DNA of 64,000 nt from an uncultured Eubacteriales bacterium (GCA_948823415.1 CAQKRU010000001.1:30274-94273); one strand, 5' to 3'; numbered from the stretch's first letter, positions 36,436 through 45,634 are shown. Program-made: numbers and translations. The notes: a model not told the origin generated them from the letters alone.

Positions 36436-36933
36436 GTGAAAAAGTTTGTATCTTTTTTCTTGATTTTTTCGACTTTGTTCTCATGTTTTGCCCCGGTGCA
36501 TTCTTGCTTTGCGGCTGGTAGAAGCCGCCTTCAACGCCCAGTTGAAAGATATAATGTTCGGCGATGTTCGGGACCTGCTCGTCCTATTGATATTAAAGAC
36601 GAGGCTGCCTTGAAGCAGGCTATTTTGGTGTTAGCAAAGGATAAAAAATTTATTAAAAAACTTACTGAAACTGCTAATAATACTATGGCGGATCCCTGGT
36701 GGTTTAAACTTTTAAAATTACCTTTTAAAATTATTTATAAGCTTTTCGATTATACCATTGGCTATTGGATTGGCAAAACGCTCTGTACAACGGTTGAAAA
36801 ATTCATTATAAATTATGTTCTTCCTGTTCTTGGCGCCTGTTATCTTTACAAAAATTCGCCTTGGTTTAAGGACCACGCTGATTTGTTGATCTCTTATTTA
36901 CATCCAAGTAATCAAACAGATGCTAAACCTTAA
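36436..36933 (+). CDS. Secreted protein of unknown function
   Basis: The 165-residue product begins at a GTG with GGGGAGG upstream. Residues 1-27 form a signal peptide ending HSCFAAG, like the array proteins at 3.4-6.6 kb (xCFA before the cut). The mature part starts with an Arg-rich stretch and then has two hydrophobic helices near 80-100 and 118-140 (IGYWIGKTLC, IINYVLPVLGACYLY). It is probably membrane-bound outside the cell. It lies 24 bases after cyuA. No domain is recognised. Confidence 0.7.
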   Translation: MKKFVSFFLIFSTLFSCFAPVHSCFAAGRSRLQRPVERYNVRRCSGPARPIDIKDEAALKQAILVLAKDKKFIKKLTETANNTMADPWWFKLLKLPFKIIYKLFDYTIGYWIGKTLCTTVEKFIINYVLPVLGACYLYKNSPWFKDHADLLISYLHPSNQTDAKP

Positions 36934-36940
36934 GAAAAAA

Positions 36941-37552
36941 ATGATTAATTATCAAAAAGTTCTCGAAAACACGCTAGCTCAAATTGAATCTTCCTCTGGC
37001 CAACGGCCAAGTTTGCTGCTGCATTGTTGCTGTGCACCTTGCAGTAGTTACGTTTTTGAATATTTAGCGCCTTACTTTGATATCACATCTTTCTTTTATA
37101 ATCCGAATATCTCTTCTGCTGCTGAATATAATCTTAGATTGAGTGAACTTAGGCGCCTTATTGGCGAGGTGCCTTCTTTGCAAAAAATCAATTTAATTGA
37201 GGGAGATTACAAGCCTGATGCGTTTTTAGAAATTTCTCGTGGACTTGAATCCGTTGATGAAGGCTCTTTGCGTTGCTTTAAGTGTTATCACTTACGCTTG
37301 GTTCGGACTGCTGAAGTTGCTCGTGAATTGAACTTTGATTATTTTTCGACGACACTTACTATTAGTCCTTATAAAAACGCCAAAAAGATCAATGAGATTG
37401 GTCGTGAGCTGTCTTCGAAATTTGGTGTGAAATATTTATTTTCTGACTTCAAGAAAAATGACGGATACAAGCGATCTATTGAACTTTCGAGAAAATATAA
37501 TTTATATCGGCAAAATTACTGCGGCTGCGAATTTTCTAAAAAAGACAATTAA
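36941..37552 (+). CDS. queH: Epoxyqueuosine reductase QueH
   Basis: The 203-residue product has the QueH (DUF208) cysteine pattern: HCCCAPCSSY near residues 28-37, RCFKCYHLR near 100 and YCGCEFS at the end, expected to bind a [4Fe-4S] cluster. It carries out the last step of queuosine formation in tRNA. The ATG at 36941 avoids overlap with the preceding stop; ATG 36920 is an alternative that overlaps it by 14 bases. No other queuosine gene is in the window. Confidence 0.92.
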   Translation: MINYQKVLENTLAQIESSSGQRPSLLLHCCCAPCSSYVFEYLAPYFDITSFFYNPNISSAAEYNLRLSELRRLIGEVPSLQKINLIEGDYKPDAFLEISRGLESVDEGSLRCFKCYHLRLVRTAEVARELNFDYFSTTLTISPYKNAKKINEIGRELSSKFGVKYLFSDFKKNDGYKRSIELSRKYNLYRQNYCGCEFSKKDN

Positions 37553-37614
37553 ATTTTTATTTTATCATTAAGTTTGCATTATTTTTATGCGAGCTTATTT
37601 TTTTGCTAATTTTT

Positions 37615-37644
37615 CGAATATCTTTTTGCTTGTGCGGAAAAATA
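37615..37644 (+). promoter_or_regulatory. Weak candidate forespore promoter of spoVAC
   Basis: CGAATA (37615-37620), 17 bases, AAAAATA (37638-37644) is a partial match to the SigG pattern TGAATA/CATACTA. It lies in the right place for spoVAC but is clearly weaker than the spoVAD candidate. Confidence 0.25.
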
Positions 37645-37667
37645 TCATTCGAAAGGATGTGTTTTTG

Positions 37668-38114
37668 GTGAAACCTACTTCGGATGAGTACTCTAAAATG
37701 TCGAACGATGCCTCGCCTGTCTCGCCGATTATGAAAAATATTTTTATGGCGTTTATTTGGGGCGGCATCATTTGCTGTTTTGGCCAATTTTTGATAAATT
37801 TTTTTCAGTCTTACTTTCACCTTAATTTAAAAGAGGCCCGCGCGGCTGTCTCTGCAACTTTGGTCGGAGTCGGTGCCTTGCTCACAGCCTTACGCATTTA
37901 CGACAAAATCGCCAAGCACGCTGGGGCCGGCACGCTCGTACCTATCACGGGATTCGCAAACTCCATTGTGGCGCCTGCTATCGAGTTCAAGAGCGAGGGT
38001 CATGTGATGGGCGTCGGCGCTAAAATGTTTATTATCGCAGGGCCAGTTTTGGTTTTTGGAGTCACTGCTTCTGTCGTCTACGGGTTTGTTTTGTGGATTT
38101 TTAAGTTATTTTGA
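37668..38114 (+). CDS. spoVAC: Stage V sporulation protein AC
   Basis: The 148-residue protein has four to five membrane helices and the SpoVAC features FIWGGIICCFGQFL, FANSIVAPAIEFKSEGHVMG and GAKMFIIAGPVLVFG. SpoVAC is a mechanosensitive channel component of the SpoVA complex for dipicolinate movement. The GTG at 37668 follows GAAAGGA by about ten bases and gives the normal family length; the longer frame from 37587 is unlikely. It is alone here, 37 kb from spoVAD, next to queH. Confidence 0.92.
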   Translation: MKPTSDEYSKMSNDASPVSPIMKNIFMAFIWGGIICCFGQFLINFFQSYFHLNLKEARAAVSATLVGVGALLTALRIYDKIAKHAGAGTLVPITGFANSIVAPAIEFKSEGHVMGVGAKMFIIAGPVLVFGVTASVVYGFVLWIFKLF

Positions 38115-38123
38115 ATAAAAGTA

Positions 38124-38152
38124 TTGATTTTTTATCTTAATTAATATATGAT
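38124..38152 (+). promoter_or_regulatory. SigA promoter of the arginine deiminase operon
   Basis: TTGATT (38124-38129), 17 bases, TATGAT (38147-38152). A leader of about 120 bases follows. I looked for an ArgR-type box and found no convincing one. Confidence 0.7.
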
Positions 38153-38281
38153 ATAGTCAATTAAATTTCATTTTGCCCAGGCTTTGTTTGCCGATGATTC
38201 TTTCAAGATTATTACTTGAAATGTGCACAAACGTTGTAATTTGGGTCTTTATTTTTCAGAATTGGAAAGGTGTTGAGTTTT

Positions 38282-39511
38282 TTGGTTATAAATGTAAAAA
38301 GCGAGATCGGTCCTTTGAAAAAAGTCCTTTTGCACCGTCCTGGCGCCGAGCTTTTGAATTTGACTCCGGACACTCTAGAAGAATTGCTGTTTGACGACAT
38401 CCCGTACTTAACTGTCGCCATGCGGGAGCACGATAACTTTGCCGAAATACTGCGACAGAGCGGCGCTGAAGTGGTTTATCTTGAGGACTTGGTTGCCGAA
38501 ACCCTCGCCAATCCTGAGATCCGCAATCAATTTTTGACTCAGTTTATTCGCGAGGCTGAGCTGACCTCCGAAAAAGACCACTGGTTGCTGCTCGACTACT
38601 TCAGCCAGATCCGCGACCCCAAGGAACTCGTGCTTAAAACCATGCAGGGCGTTAAGCGCAACGAACTCGCGCCTTCTGGCGGGAAGCTCCAGTCCTTGTC
38701 GGACTACATGTCCCACCGTTCCGCCTTTGTCTGCAACCCCATGCCAAACCTTTACTTTACGCGCGACGCTTTTGCCTGCATCGGAAACGGCGTCAGTCTG
38801 AACCGCATGCGTTATTTGACACGTCGACGCGAGACCATTTACGGCGAATATATTTTTCGGTATAATCCTCAGTTTGCCGGCATGGTCGACGTTTACTACA
38901 GCCGCTACGATCCTTTTTGCATTGAGGGTGGCGATATTTTGAACCTGAATGCTCAGACTTTGGCTATCGGCGTTTCTCAGCGGACTAGTCCTGAAGCCAT
39001 TGAGACGCTTGCCAAAAATATTTTTAGTCACGAAAACGCCTCTATTTCGCAGATTTTGGCTTTTGATATCCCTAACAACCGCGCTATGATGCACTTGGAC
39101 ACCGTTTTTACTCAAGTTGACTACGACAAGTTTACTGTTTACAACGGGCTTTCTAAGGTTCTGCGCGTTTACAAAATCACTCCTGGCGCCAGTTCTGGTG
39201 AACTTAAAATCTCTGAAGTCAATCAAAGCTTAGAGAACATCCTTGCTTCTGCGTTGAATCGCGATAGTGTCACGCTGATCCCGTGCGGCGGCCATGATCG
39301 CATTGTTGGCGAGCGCGAACAGTGGAACGATGGCTCTAATACGCTGTGCGTGAGCCCGGGGACTGTGATCGTGTACCAGCGCAATGAGGTTACTAACGAT
39401 ATTTTGCGCGAACATGGCTTGAATGTGCTGGAGCTTAGTGGTTCGGAGCTTTCTCGTGGACGTGGCGGGCCTCGCTGCATGTCTATGCCGATTTATCGCG
39501 ATGATATCTGA
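38282..39511 (+). CDS. arcA: Arginine deiminase
   Basis: The protein of about 409 residues matches arginine deiminase: SEIGPLKKVLLHRPGAEL at the start, NLYFTRDAFACIGNG, catalytic EGGD and MMHLDTVFT, and the active-site Cys in GGPRCMSMPIYRDD at the end. It converts arginine to citrulline and ammonia. I chose TTG 38282, eleven bases after GGAAAGG; GTG 38270 is an alternative. It heads the arcA-arcB-arcC-carrier operon. Confidence 0.97.
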   Translation: MVINVKSEIGPLKKVLLHRPGAELLNLTPDTLEELLFDDIPYLTVAMREHDNFAEILRQSGAEVVYLEDLVAETLANPEIRNQFLTQFIREAELTSEKDHWLLLDYFSQIRDPKELVLKTMQGVKRNELAPSGGKLQSLSDYMSHRSAFVCNPMPNLYFTRDAFACIGNGVSLNRMRYLTRRRETIYGEYIFRYNPQFAGMVDVYYSRYDPFCIEGGDILNLNAQTLAIGVSQRTSPEAIETLAKNIFSHENASISQILAFDIPNNRAMMHLDTVFTQVDYDKFTVYNGLSKVLRVYKITPGASSGELKISEVNQSLENILASALNRDSVTLIPCGGHDRIVGEREQWNDGSNTLCVSPGTVIVYQRNEVTNDILREHGLNVLELSGSELSRGRGGPRCMSMPIYRDDI

Positions 39512-39568
39512 GGTTTTGCGTTCATAAAAATTATTTCACAAAATAAAATTAAAAGGAGCACGAAAATT

Positions 39569-40561
39569 ATGGCTGTTAACCTCTGCGGACGGAGCTTTTT
39601 GAAGCTTTTGGATTTTTCTACTTCCGAAATTCGCTATCTTATTGACCTCTCCAAGCAATTCAAAAATTTGAAGCTTTGTGGGACTCCCCACCGCTACTTG
39701 GAGGGCAAGAATATTGTTCTGCTTTTTGAAAAGACTTCGACTCGCACCCGGTGTTCCTTTGAGGTGGCTGGGCGCGACTTGGGGATGGGCGTCACTTACC
39801 TGGATCCGGGGAGCTCTCAGATGGGCAAAAAGGAGAGCATCGCCGACACGGCCAGAGTTTTGGGGCGGCTTTACGATGGCATCGAGTATCGCGGGTTTTC
39901 TCAAGAAATCGTCGAGGAGATGGCCCAATACGCCGGGGTTCCTGTTTGGAACGGCTTGACTGATGAATTTCATCCTACCCAGATGATCGCCGATTTGCTC
40001 ACTGTTGAAGAGAAATTCGGACGTCTTCGCGGCATCAACTTTACCTATTTTGGCGACGCTCGCAACAATATGGGCAACTCTCTGATGGTGGCCTGCGCCA
40101 AGATGGGCTTGAACTTTACGGCCTGCGCGCCTTCTGATCTCTTTCCTGACGCTGATCTGGTTGACGTTTGCAAAGAAATCGCGGCGCAAAACGGCTGCTC
40201 TATCGCGCTTACCGAGGACGCCAGTCGCGGCGCTCAAAACGCCGATGTGGTCTACACTGACATTTGGCTCTCTATGGGCGAGCCCGATGAAATGTGGGAA
40301 AGGCGCATAAACTTGCTTAAGGGCTATCAAGTTAACAAGGGCATTATGGGTCTTGCTAGTCCTCACGCCATTTTCATGCATTGCTTGCCGTCCTTTCACG
40401 ATGACAACACCGTTATCGGCAAGTCTATTCGCGAGAAATTCGGTATTGCTGAGATGGAAGTCACTAACGACGTCTTTGAATCGCAGCAGTCCGTTGTTTT
40501 TGACGAGGCCGAAAATCGCATGCACACGATTAAGGCCATTATGTACGCCACTTTGAAGTAA
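39569..40561 (+). CDS. arcB: Ornithine carbamoyltransferase (catabolic)
   Basis: The 330-residue enzyme has the carbamoyl-phosphate site [11 protein letters not shown] near residue 54, [12 protein letters not shown] near 134, the ornithine loop SMGEP and HCLPSF near 272. In this operon it runs towards ornithine and carbamoyl phosphate from citrulline. AAGGAG lies upstream of the ATG. argF is an equally possible name, but arcA and arcC on either side favour the catabolic role. Confidence 0.95.
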   Translation: MAVNLCGRSFLKLLDFSTSEIRYLIDLSKQFKNLKLCGTPHRYLEGKNIVLLFEKTSTRTRCSFEVAGRDLGMGVTYLDPGSSQMGKKESIADTARVLGRLYDGIEYRGFSQEIVEEMAQYAGVPVWNGLTDEFHPTQMIADLLTVEEKFGRLRGINFTYFGDARNNMGNSLMVACAKMGLNFTACAPSDLFPDADLVDVCKEIAAQNGCSIALTEDASRGAQNADVVYTDIWLSMGEPDEMWERRINLLKGYQVNKGIMGLASPHAIFMHCLPSFHDDNTVIGKSIREKFGIAEMEVTNDVFESQQSVVFDEAENRMHTIKAIMYATLK

Positions 40562-40576
40562 AATGAGGTACGCTAT

Positions 40577-41521
40577 ATGAGCAAAAAGCGCATTGTGGTC
40601 GCGTTGGGCGGTAATGCTTTGGGGGACAATGCCCAAGAACAGCTGAATTTGGTCAAAAAAACTGCTTGCACCATTGTTGACCTCATTGAGGCCGGGCACG
40701 ACGTCATTGTTGGTCACGGGAACGGCCCTCAGGTGGGGACTATCAACCTTGCTCTGGACGAATTTGCCGCCAGATCTGGGACTCCTTGTATTCCCCTGCC
40801 CGAATGCGGTGCCATGTCTCAGGGCTACATTGGATATCACTTGCAACAAGCGATCTACAATGAGCTGCATTCTCGCAACATTTCCAAAAACGTGGTTTCC
40901 TTGATCACACAAACCATCGTGGATAAAGACGACGACGCTTTTAAAAATCCCACCAAACCGGTGGGCGCGTTCTATACAAAAGAGCAAGCCGAAGCTCTTA
41001 CTCAAGAAAAGGGTGACGTTTTTGCCGAGGACGCTGGTCGGGGGTATCGCAGAGTAGTCCCCTCGCCCGACCCACAGCACATCGTGGAGATCGACATCAT
41101 CAAGGAGTTGGTGGACCGCGGCAATATCGTGATTTCTGCTGGAGGAGGTGGTATCCCCGTTACCAATGGCAAGTCCGGACTAAGCGGCGTTCCGGCGGTC
41201 ATCGACAAAGACAAATCCTGTGCGATTTTGGCAGCCTCTCTGAAGGCAGACATCCTCTTGATTTTAACCGCGGTCGACTTCGTGTACACCGATTTTAATA
41301 CGGAAAATCAAAAGGCTCTCACCAAAATCAGCGCGAGCGAGGCTTTGCAGCACCGGAACTCTGGGCACTTTGCAAAAGGCAGCATGCTGCCTAAGATCGA
41401 CGCTTGTCTCGACTTTTTAAGCAAAAACCCAGCTGGAGTCGCGATTATTACGTCTCTGCGCAACGCCAAAACCGCGCTCGATGGCTCCGTTGGGACCGTT
41501 ATTTTTAATAAAATGAGGTGA
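40577..41521 (+). CDS. arcC: Carbamate kinase
   Basis: The 314-residue protein has amino-acid kinase fold motifs: VVALGGNALGDNAQ at the start, VGHGNGPQVG near 47, and ISAGGGGIPVT near 200. It makes ATP from carbamoyl phosphate and ADP, the energy step of the pathway. The gene starts 16 bases after arcB and ends five bases before the carrier gene. Confidence 0.96.
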   Translation: MSKKRIVVALGGNALGDNAQEQLNLVKKTACTIVDLIEAGHDVIVGHGNGPQVGTINLALDEFAARSGTPCIPLPECGAMSQGYIGYHLQQAIYNELHSRNISKNVVSLITQTIVDKDDDAFKNPTKPVGAFYTKEQAEALTQEKGDVFAEDAGRGYRRVVPSPDPQHIVEIDIIKELVDRGNIVISAGGGGIPVTNGKSGLSGVPAVIDKDKSCAILAASLKADILLILTAVDFVYTDFNTENQKALTKISASEALQHRNSGHFAKGSMLPKIDACLDFLSKNPAGVAIITSLRNAKTALDGSVGTVIFNKMR

Positions 41522-41525
41522 TTTT

Positions 41526-42941
41526 ATGACTGCGCAAAAAGAAAAAGGCAGATTCAAAATGCCGTCTGCGTTTACCGTACTCATACTTATAATCCTCGTC
41601 ATAGCGGGCGTCAGCCTGGTTTTGGCCGACCCCATGATAACAAAGGCTACCCTTCCAAACGTCGTGATGGCGCCTATCTTGGGCTTTGTGGACGCGATTG
41701 ACGTTTCATTATTCGTCTTGGTACTCGGCGGGTTCTTGGGAGTGGTGAACAAGACCGGCGTGCTCTACAAGGGAATCGCCAGCGTCGTTAAAAAGCTCAA
41801 TGGCAGGGAGCTTTTGCTGATTCCCATTCTGATGATAATCTTCTCGATCGGCGGCACAACTTACGGCATGGCCGAAGAGACGATCGCATTCTATAGCCTA
41901 ATCGTCGCCACGATGATGACGGCTGGCTTCGACCCTCTGGTTGGCGCTTCTGTCATACTTCTGGGCGCCGGCGCCGGTGTTCTGGGCTCCACGATTAATC
42001 CTTTTGCCATCTCGGTTGCAGTGGACACCGCCAAGGCCGCCGGAATCGCCACCAACCAAGGTGTGATCATCCTGTTGGGCGCCATTCTTTGGGTCACAAC
42101 CCTCGCCATCTGCATCTGGTACGTCATGGCCTACGCCAAAAAGGTTCACAACAATCCCGAGGCGTCCATTCTCTCTAAGCAAGAGCTTTCCGAAGCCCAA
42201 AACGCATTTAACTCCGAGTCCAATCAAGGCGACACGACCCTCACCACTCGCGGAAAAGTGGTCTTATCTCTGTTTGCGTTTTCATTCTTGGTTATGATCA
42301 TAGGCTTGATTCCGTGGGAGAATTTCGGCATCACGTTTTTCGACTCATGGACTGCCTGGCTAACTGGCGAGTCTTTCGGCAACTGGTATTTCAAAGAGCT
42401 CGCAGCTTGCTTCTTTATAATCGCGATTGTTTGCGGGCTCGTCTATAGGCTCAAAGAAAAAGAGATCGTCGATTCATTCATCGCCGGTGCGGGAGATATG
42501 ATCGGTGTCGCGCTCGTGATCGCGGTTTCTCGCGGAATTTACGTGATAATGAGCGACACCAATTTGAACGAATACATTCTGACGCATTCCGCCAACGCCC
42601 TAAACGGCATGCACGCCGTCCCATTCACGGTTATGTCCTACATTATCTATCTAGGCCTGTCATTCCTAATCCCATCGACTTCTGGCCTCGCAACGGGATC
42701 CATCGGAATTTTTGCTCCGCTTGCACAAAGCCTAAACTTGAGTCCCGAAGTCATGATAATGATTTTTACCGCAGCGTGTGGCCTGATAAATTTGATCACT
42801 CCAACAAGTGGCGTAGTAATGGGCGGACTCGCGATTTCTAAAATTGACTTTTCAAGCTGGGTCAAATTCTCTTTAAAAATAATCGCAACAATCCTAATCG
42901 CAAACATATTCATTCTCTCTGTGGCCATGATAATATTTTAA
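41526..42941 (+). CDS. YfcC-family carrier, probable arginine/ornithine exchanger
   Basis: The 471-residue membrane protein has about 12 helices and the YfcC/DcuC-superfamily features GGTTYGMAEETIAFY and LGSTINPFAISVA, repeated in inverted form near STSGLATGSIGIFAPL and ITPTSGVVMGG. Members of this family in arc operons exchange arginine for ornithine; here the assignment rests on operon position. It is not a classic ArcD (APC family). A terminator follows. Confidence 0.88.
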   Translation: MTAQKEKGRFKMPSAFTVLILIILVIAGVSLVLADPMITKATLPNVVMAPILGFVDAIDVSLFVLVLGGFLGVVNKTGVLYKGIASVVKKLNGRELLLIPILMIIFSIGGTTYGMAEETIAFYSLIVATMMTAGFDPLVGASVILLGAGAGVLGSTINPFAISVAVDTAKAAGIATNQGVIILLGAILWVTTLAICIWYVMAYAKKVHNNPEASILSKQELSEAQNAFNSESNQGDTTLTTRGKVVLSLFAFSFLVMIIGLIPWENFGITFFDSWTAWLTGESFGNWYFKELAACFFIIAIVCGLVYRLKEKEIVDSFIAGAGDMIGVALVIAVSRGIYVIMSDTNLNEYILTHSANALNGMHAVPFTVMSYIIYLGLSFLIPSTSGLATGSIGIFAPLAQSLNLSPEVMIMIFTAACGLINLITPTSGVVMGGLAISKIDFSSWVKFSLKIIATILIANIFILSVAMIIF

Positions 42942-42965
42942 GCCTCAATTCATACTTATCAGCTA

Positions 42966-43000
42966 AAAAAAGGAGCCATAATCTTATGGCTCCTTTTTAT
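42966..43000. terminator. Bidirectional terminator of the arc operon and the AAA+ gene
   Basis: AAAAAGGAGCCATAA (42967-42981) pairs perfectly with TTATGGCTCCTTTTT (42984-42998). It is T-rich on both strands. On the minus strand it lies 15 bases after the TGA at 43015-43017, not after the TAA at 43171, which bears on where the AAA+ gene originally ended. Confidence 0.92.
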
Positions 43001-43014
43001 TTTAATTTTTTCTC

Positions 43015-43170
43015 TCAATCCTTTTCTTTTTTAGAAAAATCTTTCTTGGCACTCTCAACAAAACTATCTGATTCTTTTTGACTTACCGCAGCAGCTTCAG
43101 CTTCTTCATTCATATCTGCAGGTAATTCTTGCTCTGTGTTTTCCTCACGGATCTCTTCATCTTCACTACC
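43015..43170 (-). pseudogene. In-frame continuation of the AAA+ gene beyond an internal TAA
   Basis: Directly after the TAA at 43171-43173 the same frame stays open for 51 codons to a TGA at 43015-43017. It starts GSEDEEIREENTEQE, continuing the acidic repeats of the tail, and ends KKDFSKKEKD. The context TCT-TAA-GGT-AGT-GAA-GAT matches an earlier repeat that reads TCT-GAG-GGT-AGT-GAA-GAT. So the TAA probably replaced a Glu codon. It is either lost sequence, reached by readthrough, or a sequencing error. Confidence 0.75.
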
Positions 43171-44775
43171 TTAAGAAAGCTTTGAATCTTCCTCATCGCC
43201 CTCATTCTCGGAAAGTAGGCTTAACTTTTCATCATCTGCATGTGCCTCTTCTTCATCTTCACTACCCTCAGAAAGCTTTGAATCTCCTTCATCATCCGTA
43301 TTCTCTGAGAGCTCAGAATCTTCATCATCTTCATTCTCAGAAAGTAAATCCAGCTTTTCCTCCTCTGAAATGGCTGTGGATTCAGTCTCATCTATTACAA
43401 AGTTGTCGTTTTCCCCATCATATGAGACATTTATATAGATCGGCTCTTTGTTCGCCACTCTATTGACATTCTCGCTACTGTAAATATAGTTCAGAATCCT
43501 CGAAGTAAGCGTATTTACATAAGCCTGAACTCCCCTTGCTCCAGTGTCACCTGCATCAAGCCTCTGAGCAATATCTAGTATAGTATTACCAAAGTTGATA
43601 TGCACATTATGCCCATTTGCAAAGTCGTTCGCCAGTATCGCAAACGGGGTCTGCAGGATTTCTATATAGTTATGTAAGTTTAACCTTGCAAATCTTATAA
43701 TTTCAAAACGTGACATAAGCGACGGTGATTCAAACAATGCCGCGTCTTCCTTGTTAGATGTAAGGGCCCAAACAACGTTCTCCAAATTAATCTTCTCGCC
43801 ATTTATATAAGCGTATCCATTATCGTAGGCATTTCTTAAAAATTCTAACAAGAGCTTCTTATCCTTTTCAGACAGCTTATCGAACTCATTGATAGCTACT
43901 ATGCGCAGCGGCTGACCTTCTGTTGCCCTTAAAAATTTCATTACAGGGGAATCTTCAAAATACTCAGAATTGTTCATACGTTTTATTCTTGGTCCAAATA
44001 TCTGATCAATAACGCTCTTATTTGAACCCGGGTCCACGTCAGACGCACCCACGTTAAAGAACCCACATCCCAAAGCCAAAGCCAGAATTTCTAATAAAGT
44101 CGTTTTACCTGTTCCAGGCGGGCCAACTTCAAATATAAGCTTTCTAATTAGAATCTCCTTCAAACGCGAATAAGCTAAATAAACACCAATATTTAAAAGT
44201 TTATCTTTAGCCTCTTCTTGCCCCTTATGTCCAGCAGCAAGTAAGCGAAAACTCTGCATTACTTCTAGCGGTGTACGCGTTTCACTTGTATTTCCAAGCT
44301 CTTTCTTTGTCTGATAATTATTCCAATATTGGCTAATCCAGGTATATACTAAGCCAGACAAAAGAATTGGGGCTAGAGATATAACTGAAGCAAATGTGCC
44401 AGAAATGACCCTACCAATTCCGCTCAAGAGCCAACCTCCAGCTCTGCGTAAAAAGCCTCCTTGTATCGGGGGCAAGTTTCTTAATGCATATTGATATACC
44501 CTAAGAGCTTCATCAAAAGTTGAACCTGTTGAATTCATTATTTCCTTAATTTGTTCCATAGTGGATTTTGAGAGGTGCAACAATTGTTGTTCAAGTGTTA
44601 GTTGCGGTCCCCCAAAAAGCCAGTGACCAACCCGGCTAAAAACCGATGTGTTGGCCGCATTTATAGCATCACCACCGTGTAGACTAGCATCGGCCGTCAT
44701 GGGAGACAACATAGCTTGAAATAATATTGAGATTGCCAAGATTGACGCGATTACCCTTTTCTTTTTATTCCTCAT
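43171..44775 (-). CDS. Membrane-anchored AAA+ ATPase (Clp-like) with acidic repeat tail
   Basis: The 534-residue protein has a signal-peptide-like N-terminus (residues 1-30, ending TADA), a region to about 115, a hydrophobic segment at 122-147, then an AAA+ module: Walker A GPPGTGKTT (218-226), Walker B IVAINEFDK (292-300) with Asn where Asp is usual, sensor 1 TSN (339-341), Arg-finger SRFE near 356 and sensor 2 GAR (412-414), closest in style to ClpB/ClpX. The tail after 468 is Glu/Asp/Ser-rich repeats. With the membrane segment the ATPase would lie in the cytoplasm (inference). It is a single gene in AT-rich DNA; the target is unknown. Confidence 0.8.
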   Translation of the reverse strand: MRNKKKRVIASILAISILFQAMLSPMTADASLHGGDAINAANTSVFSRVGHWLFGGPQLTLEQQLLHLSKSTMEQIKEIMNSTGSTFDEALRVYQYALRNLPPIQGGFLRRAGGWLLSGIGRVISGTFASVISLAPILLSGLVYTWISQYWNNYQTKKELGNTSETRTPLEVMQSFRLLAAGHKGQEEAKDKLLNIGVYLAYSRLKEILIRKLIFEVGPPGTGKTTLLEILALALGCGFFNVGASDVDPGSNKSVIDQIFGPRIKRMNNSEYFEDSPVMKFLRATEGQPLRIVAINEFDKLSEKDKKLLLEFLRNAYDNGYAYINGEKINLENVVWALTSNKEDAALFESPSLMSRFEIIRFARLNLHNYIEILQTPFAILANDFANGHNVHINFGNTILDIAQRLDAGDTGARGVQAYVNTLTSRILNYIYSSENVNRVANKEPIYINVSYDGENDNFVIDETESTAISEEEKLDLLSENEDDEDSELSENTDDEGDSKLSEGSEDEEEAHADDEKLSLLSENEGDEEDSKLS

Positions 44776-44953
44776 TTTACATCCTCCAAATTAATATACT
44801 ATGTTTAAAATTTTAACACATTTCTCTACATTTTTCAATTCTCATTTTTATTGATTTTGCAATATTTATTCTTAATATTTTTATGCAAATTTCCCTTAAA
44901 CTCTATTTTATTAACAAAAAAATAGATAATAGTCGTGTTGTTTTAACTATTAT

Positions 44954-45634
44954 CTATTTGCGTTTAGCGTCTAATGAGTTTTCCTGCCGGAACACCACCA
45001 CTATCGACTTTATAAAGATTATCAAGTCCAACTTTAGCGACATTTCGTGCAGATACTGTGTATCGAAGTTGACTTTATCTTGTGCGTCTAAAAAGTCCCG
45101 GCCATTTACTTGCGCAAGCCCCGTGATTCCTGGCTTTATTAGATATACGTCGTTTTTTTCTCTCAATTTGTGTATAAATATTTCGTCCAAAATCAGCGGC
45201 CGCGGCCCGATTAAGCTCATGTCTCCCTTTATCACGTTAAAGAGTTGCGGCATTTCGTCTAGGCTCGTAACTCGAAGCAGCTTCCCAAATTTTGTTATAT
45301 ACTCGTGCGCGTCGTTAAAGTCGTTCGTCGCCTTGCTTTTGGGCGCCTTCGACATCATCGTTCTAAACTTATATATCCTTATCACTTTGCCAAACTGGCC
45401 GATTCTCTCTTGCGAAAAAATGACCGGGCCCCTCGATGTTAGCTTTATCATCAGCGACAAAAACAGCAGCAGCGGCGACAAAAAAATTACTGCGATGCAC
45501 GCAAAAAAAATGTCCAAAAATCGTTTAAAGAAAATGTATACCCGTTGCGAAGCAGAAAACTCATACTTTATGTTACTCACGTTAAAAAATGGCGATTTTT
45601 CGGCTGCGTTCAAATTTAATTCACTTTCACTCAC
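44954..45634 (-). CDS. Bacterial sugar transferase (initiating undecaprenyl-phosphate sugar-phosphotransferase)
   Basis: The 226-residue protein has the family layout: one membrane helix (FLDIFFACIAVIFLSPLLLF near residue 39-58), then RGPVIFSQERIGQFGK, IYKFRTMM, LDEMPQLFNVIKGDMSLIGP and KPGITGLAQVNGR. It moves a sugar-1-phosphate onto undecaprenyl phosphate to begin a surface glycan. The GTG at 45634 follows GGGAG by eight bases; the frame from 45703 is excluded because it overlaps the promoter. It stands alone, 30 kb from the polysaccharide operon, which has no such enzyme. Confidence 0.92.
   Translation of the reverse strand: MSESELNLNAAEKSPFFNVSNIKYEFSASQRVYIFFKRFLDIFFACIAVIFLSPLLLFLSLMIKLTSRGPVIFSQERIGQFGKVIRIYKFRTMMSKAPKSKATNDFNDAHEYITKFGKLLRVTSLDEMPQLFNVIKGDMSLIGPRPLILDEIFIHKLREKNDVYLIKPGITGLAQVNGRDFLDAQDKVNFDTQYLHEMSLKLDLIIFIKSIVVVFRQENSLDAKRK

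Noticed and set aside
39536..41080. Minus-strand frame of 514 codons
   Set aside because: It is antisense to arcB and arcC, both certain enzymes; the translated sequence resembles no protein.
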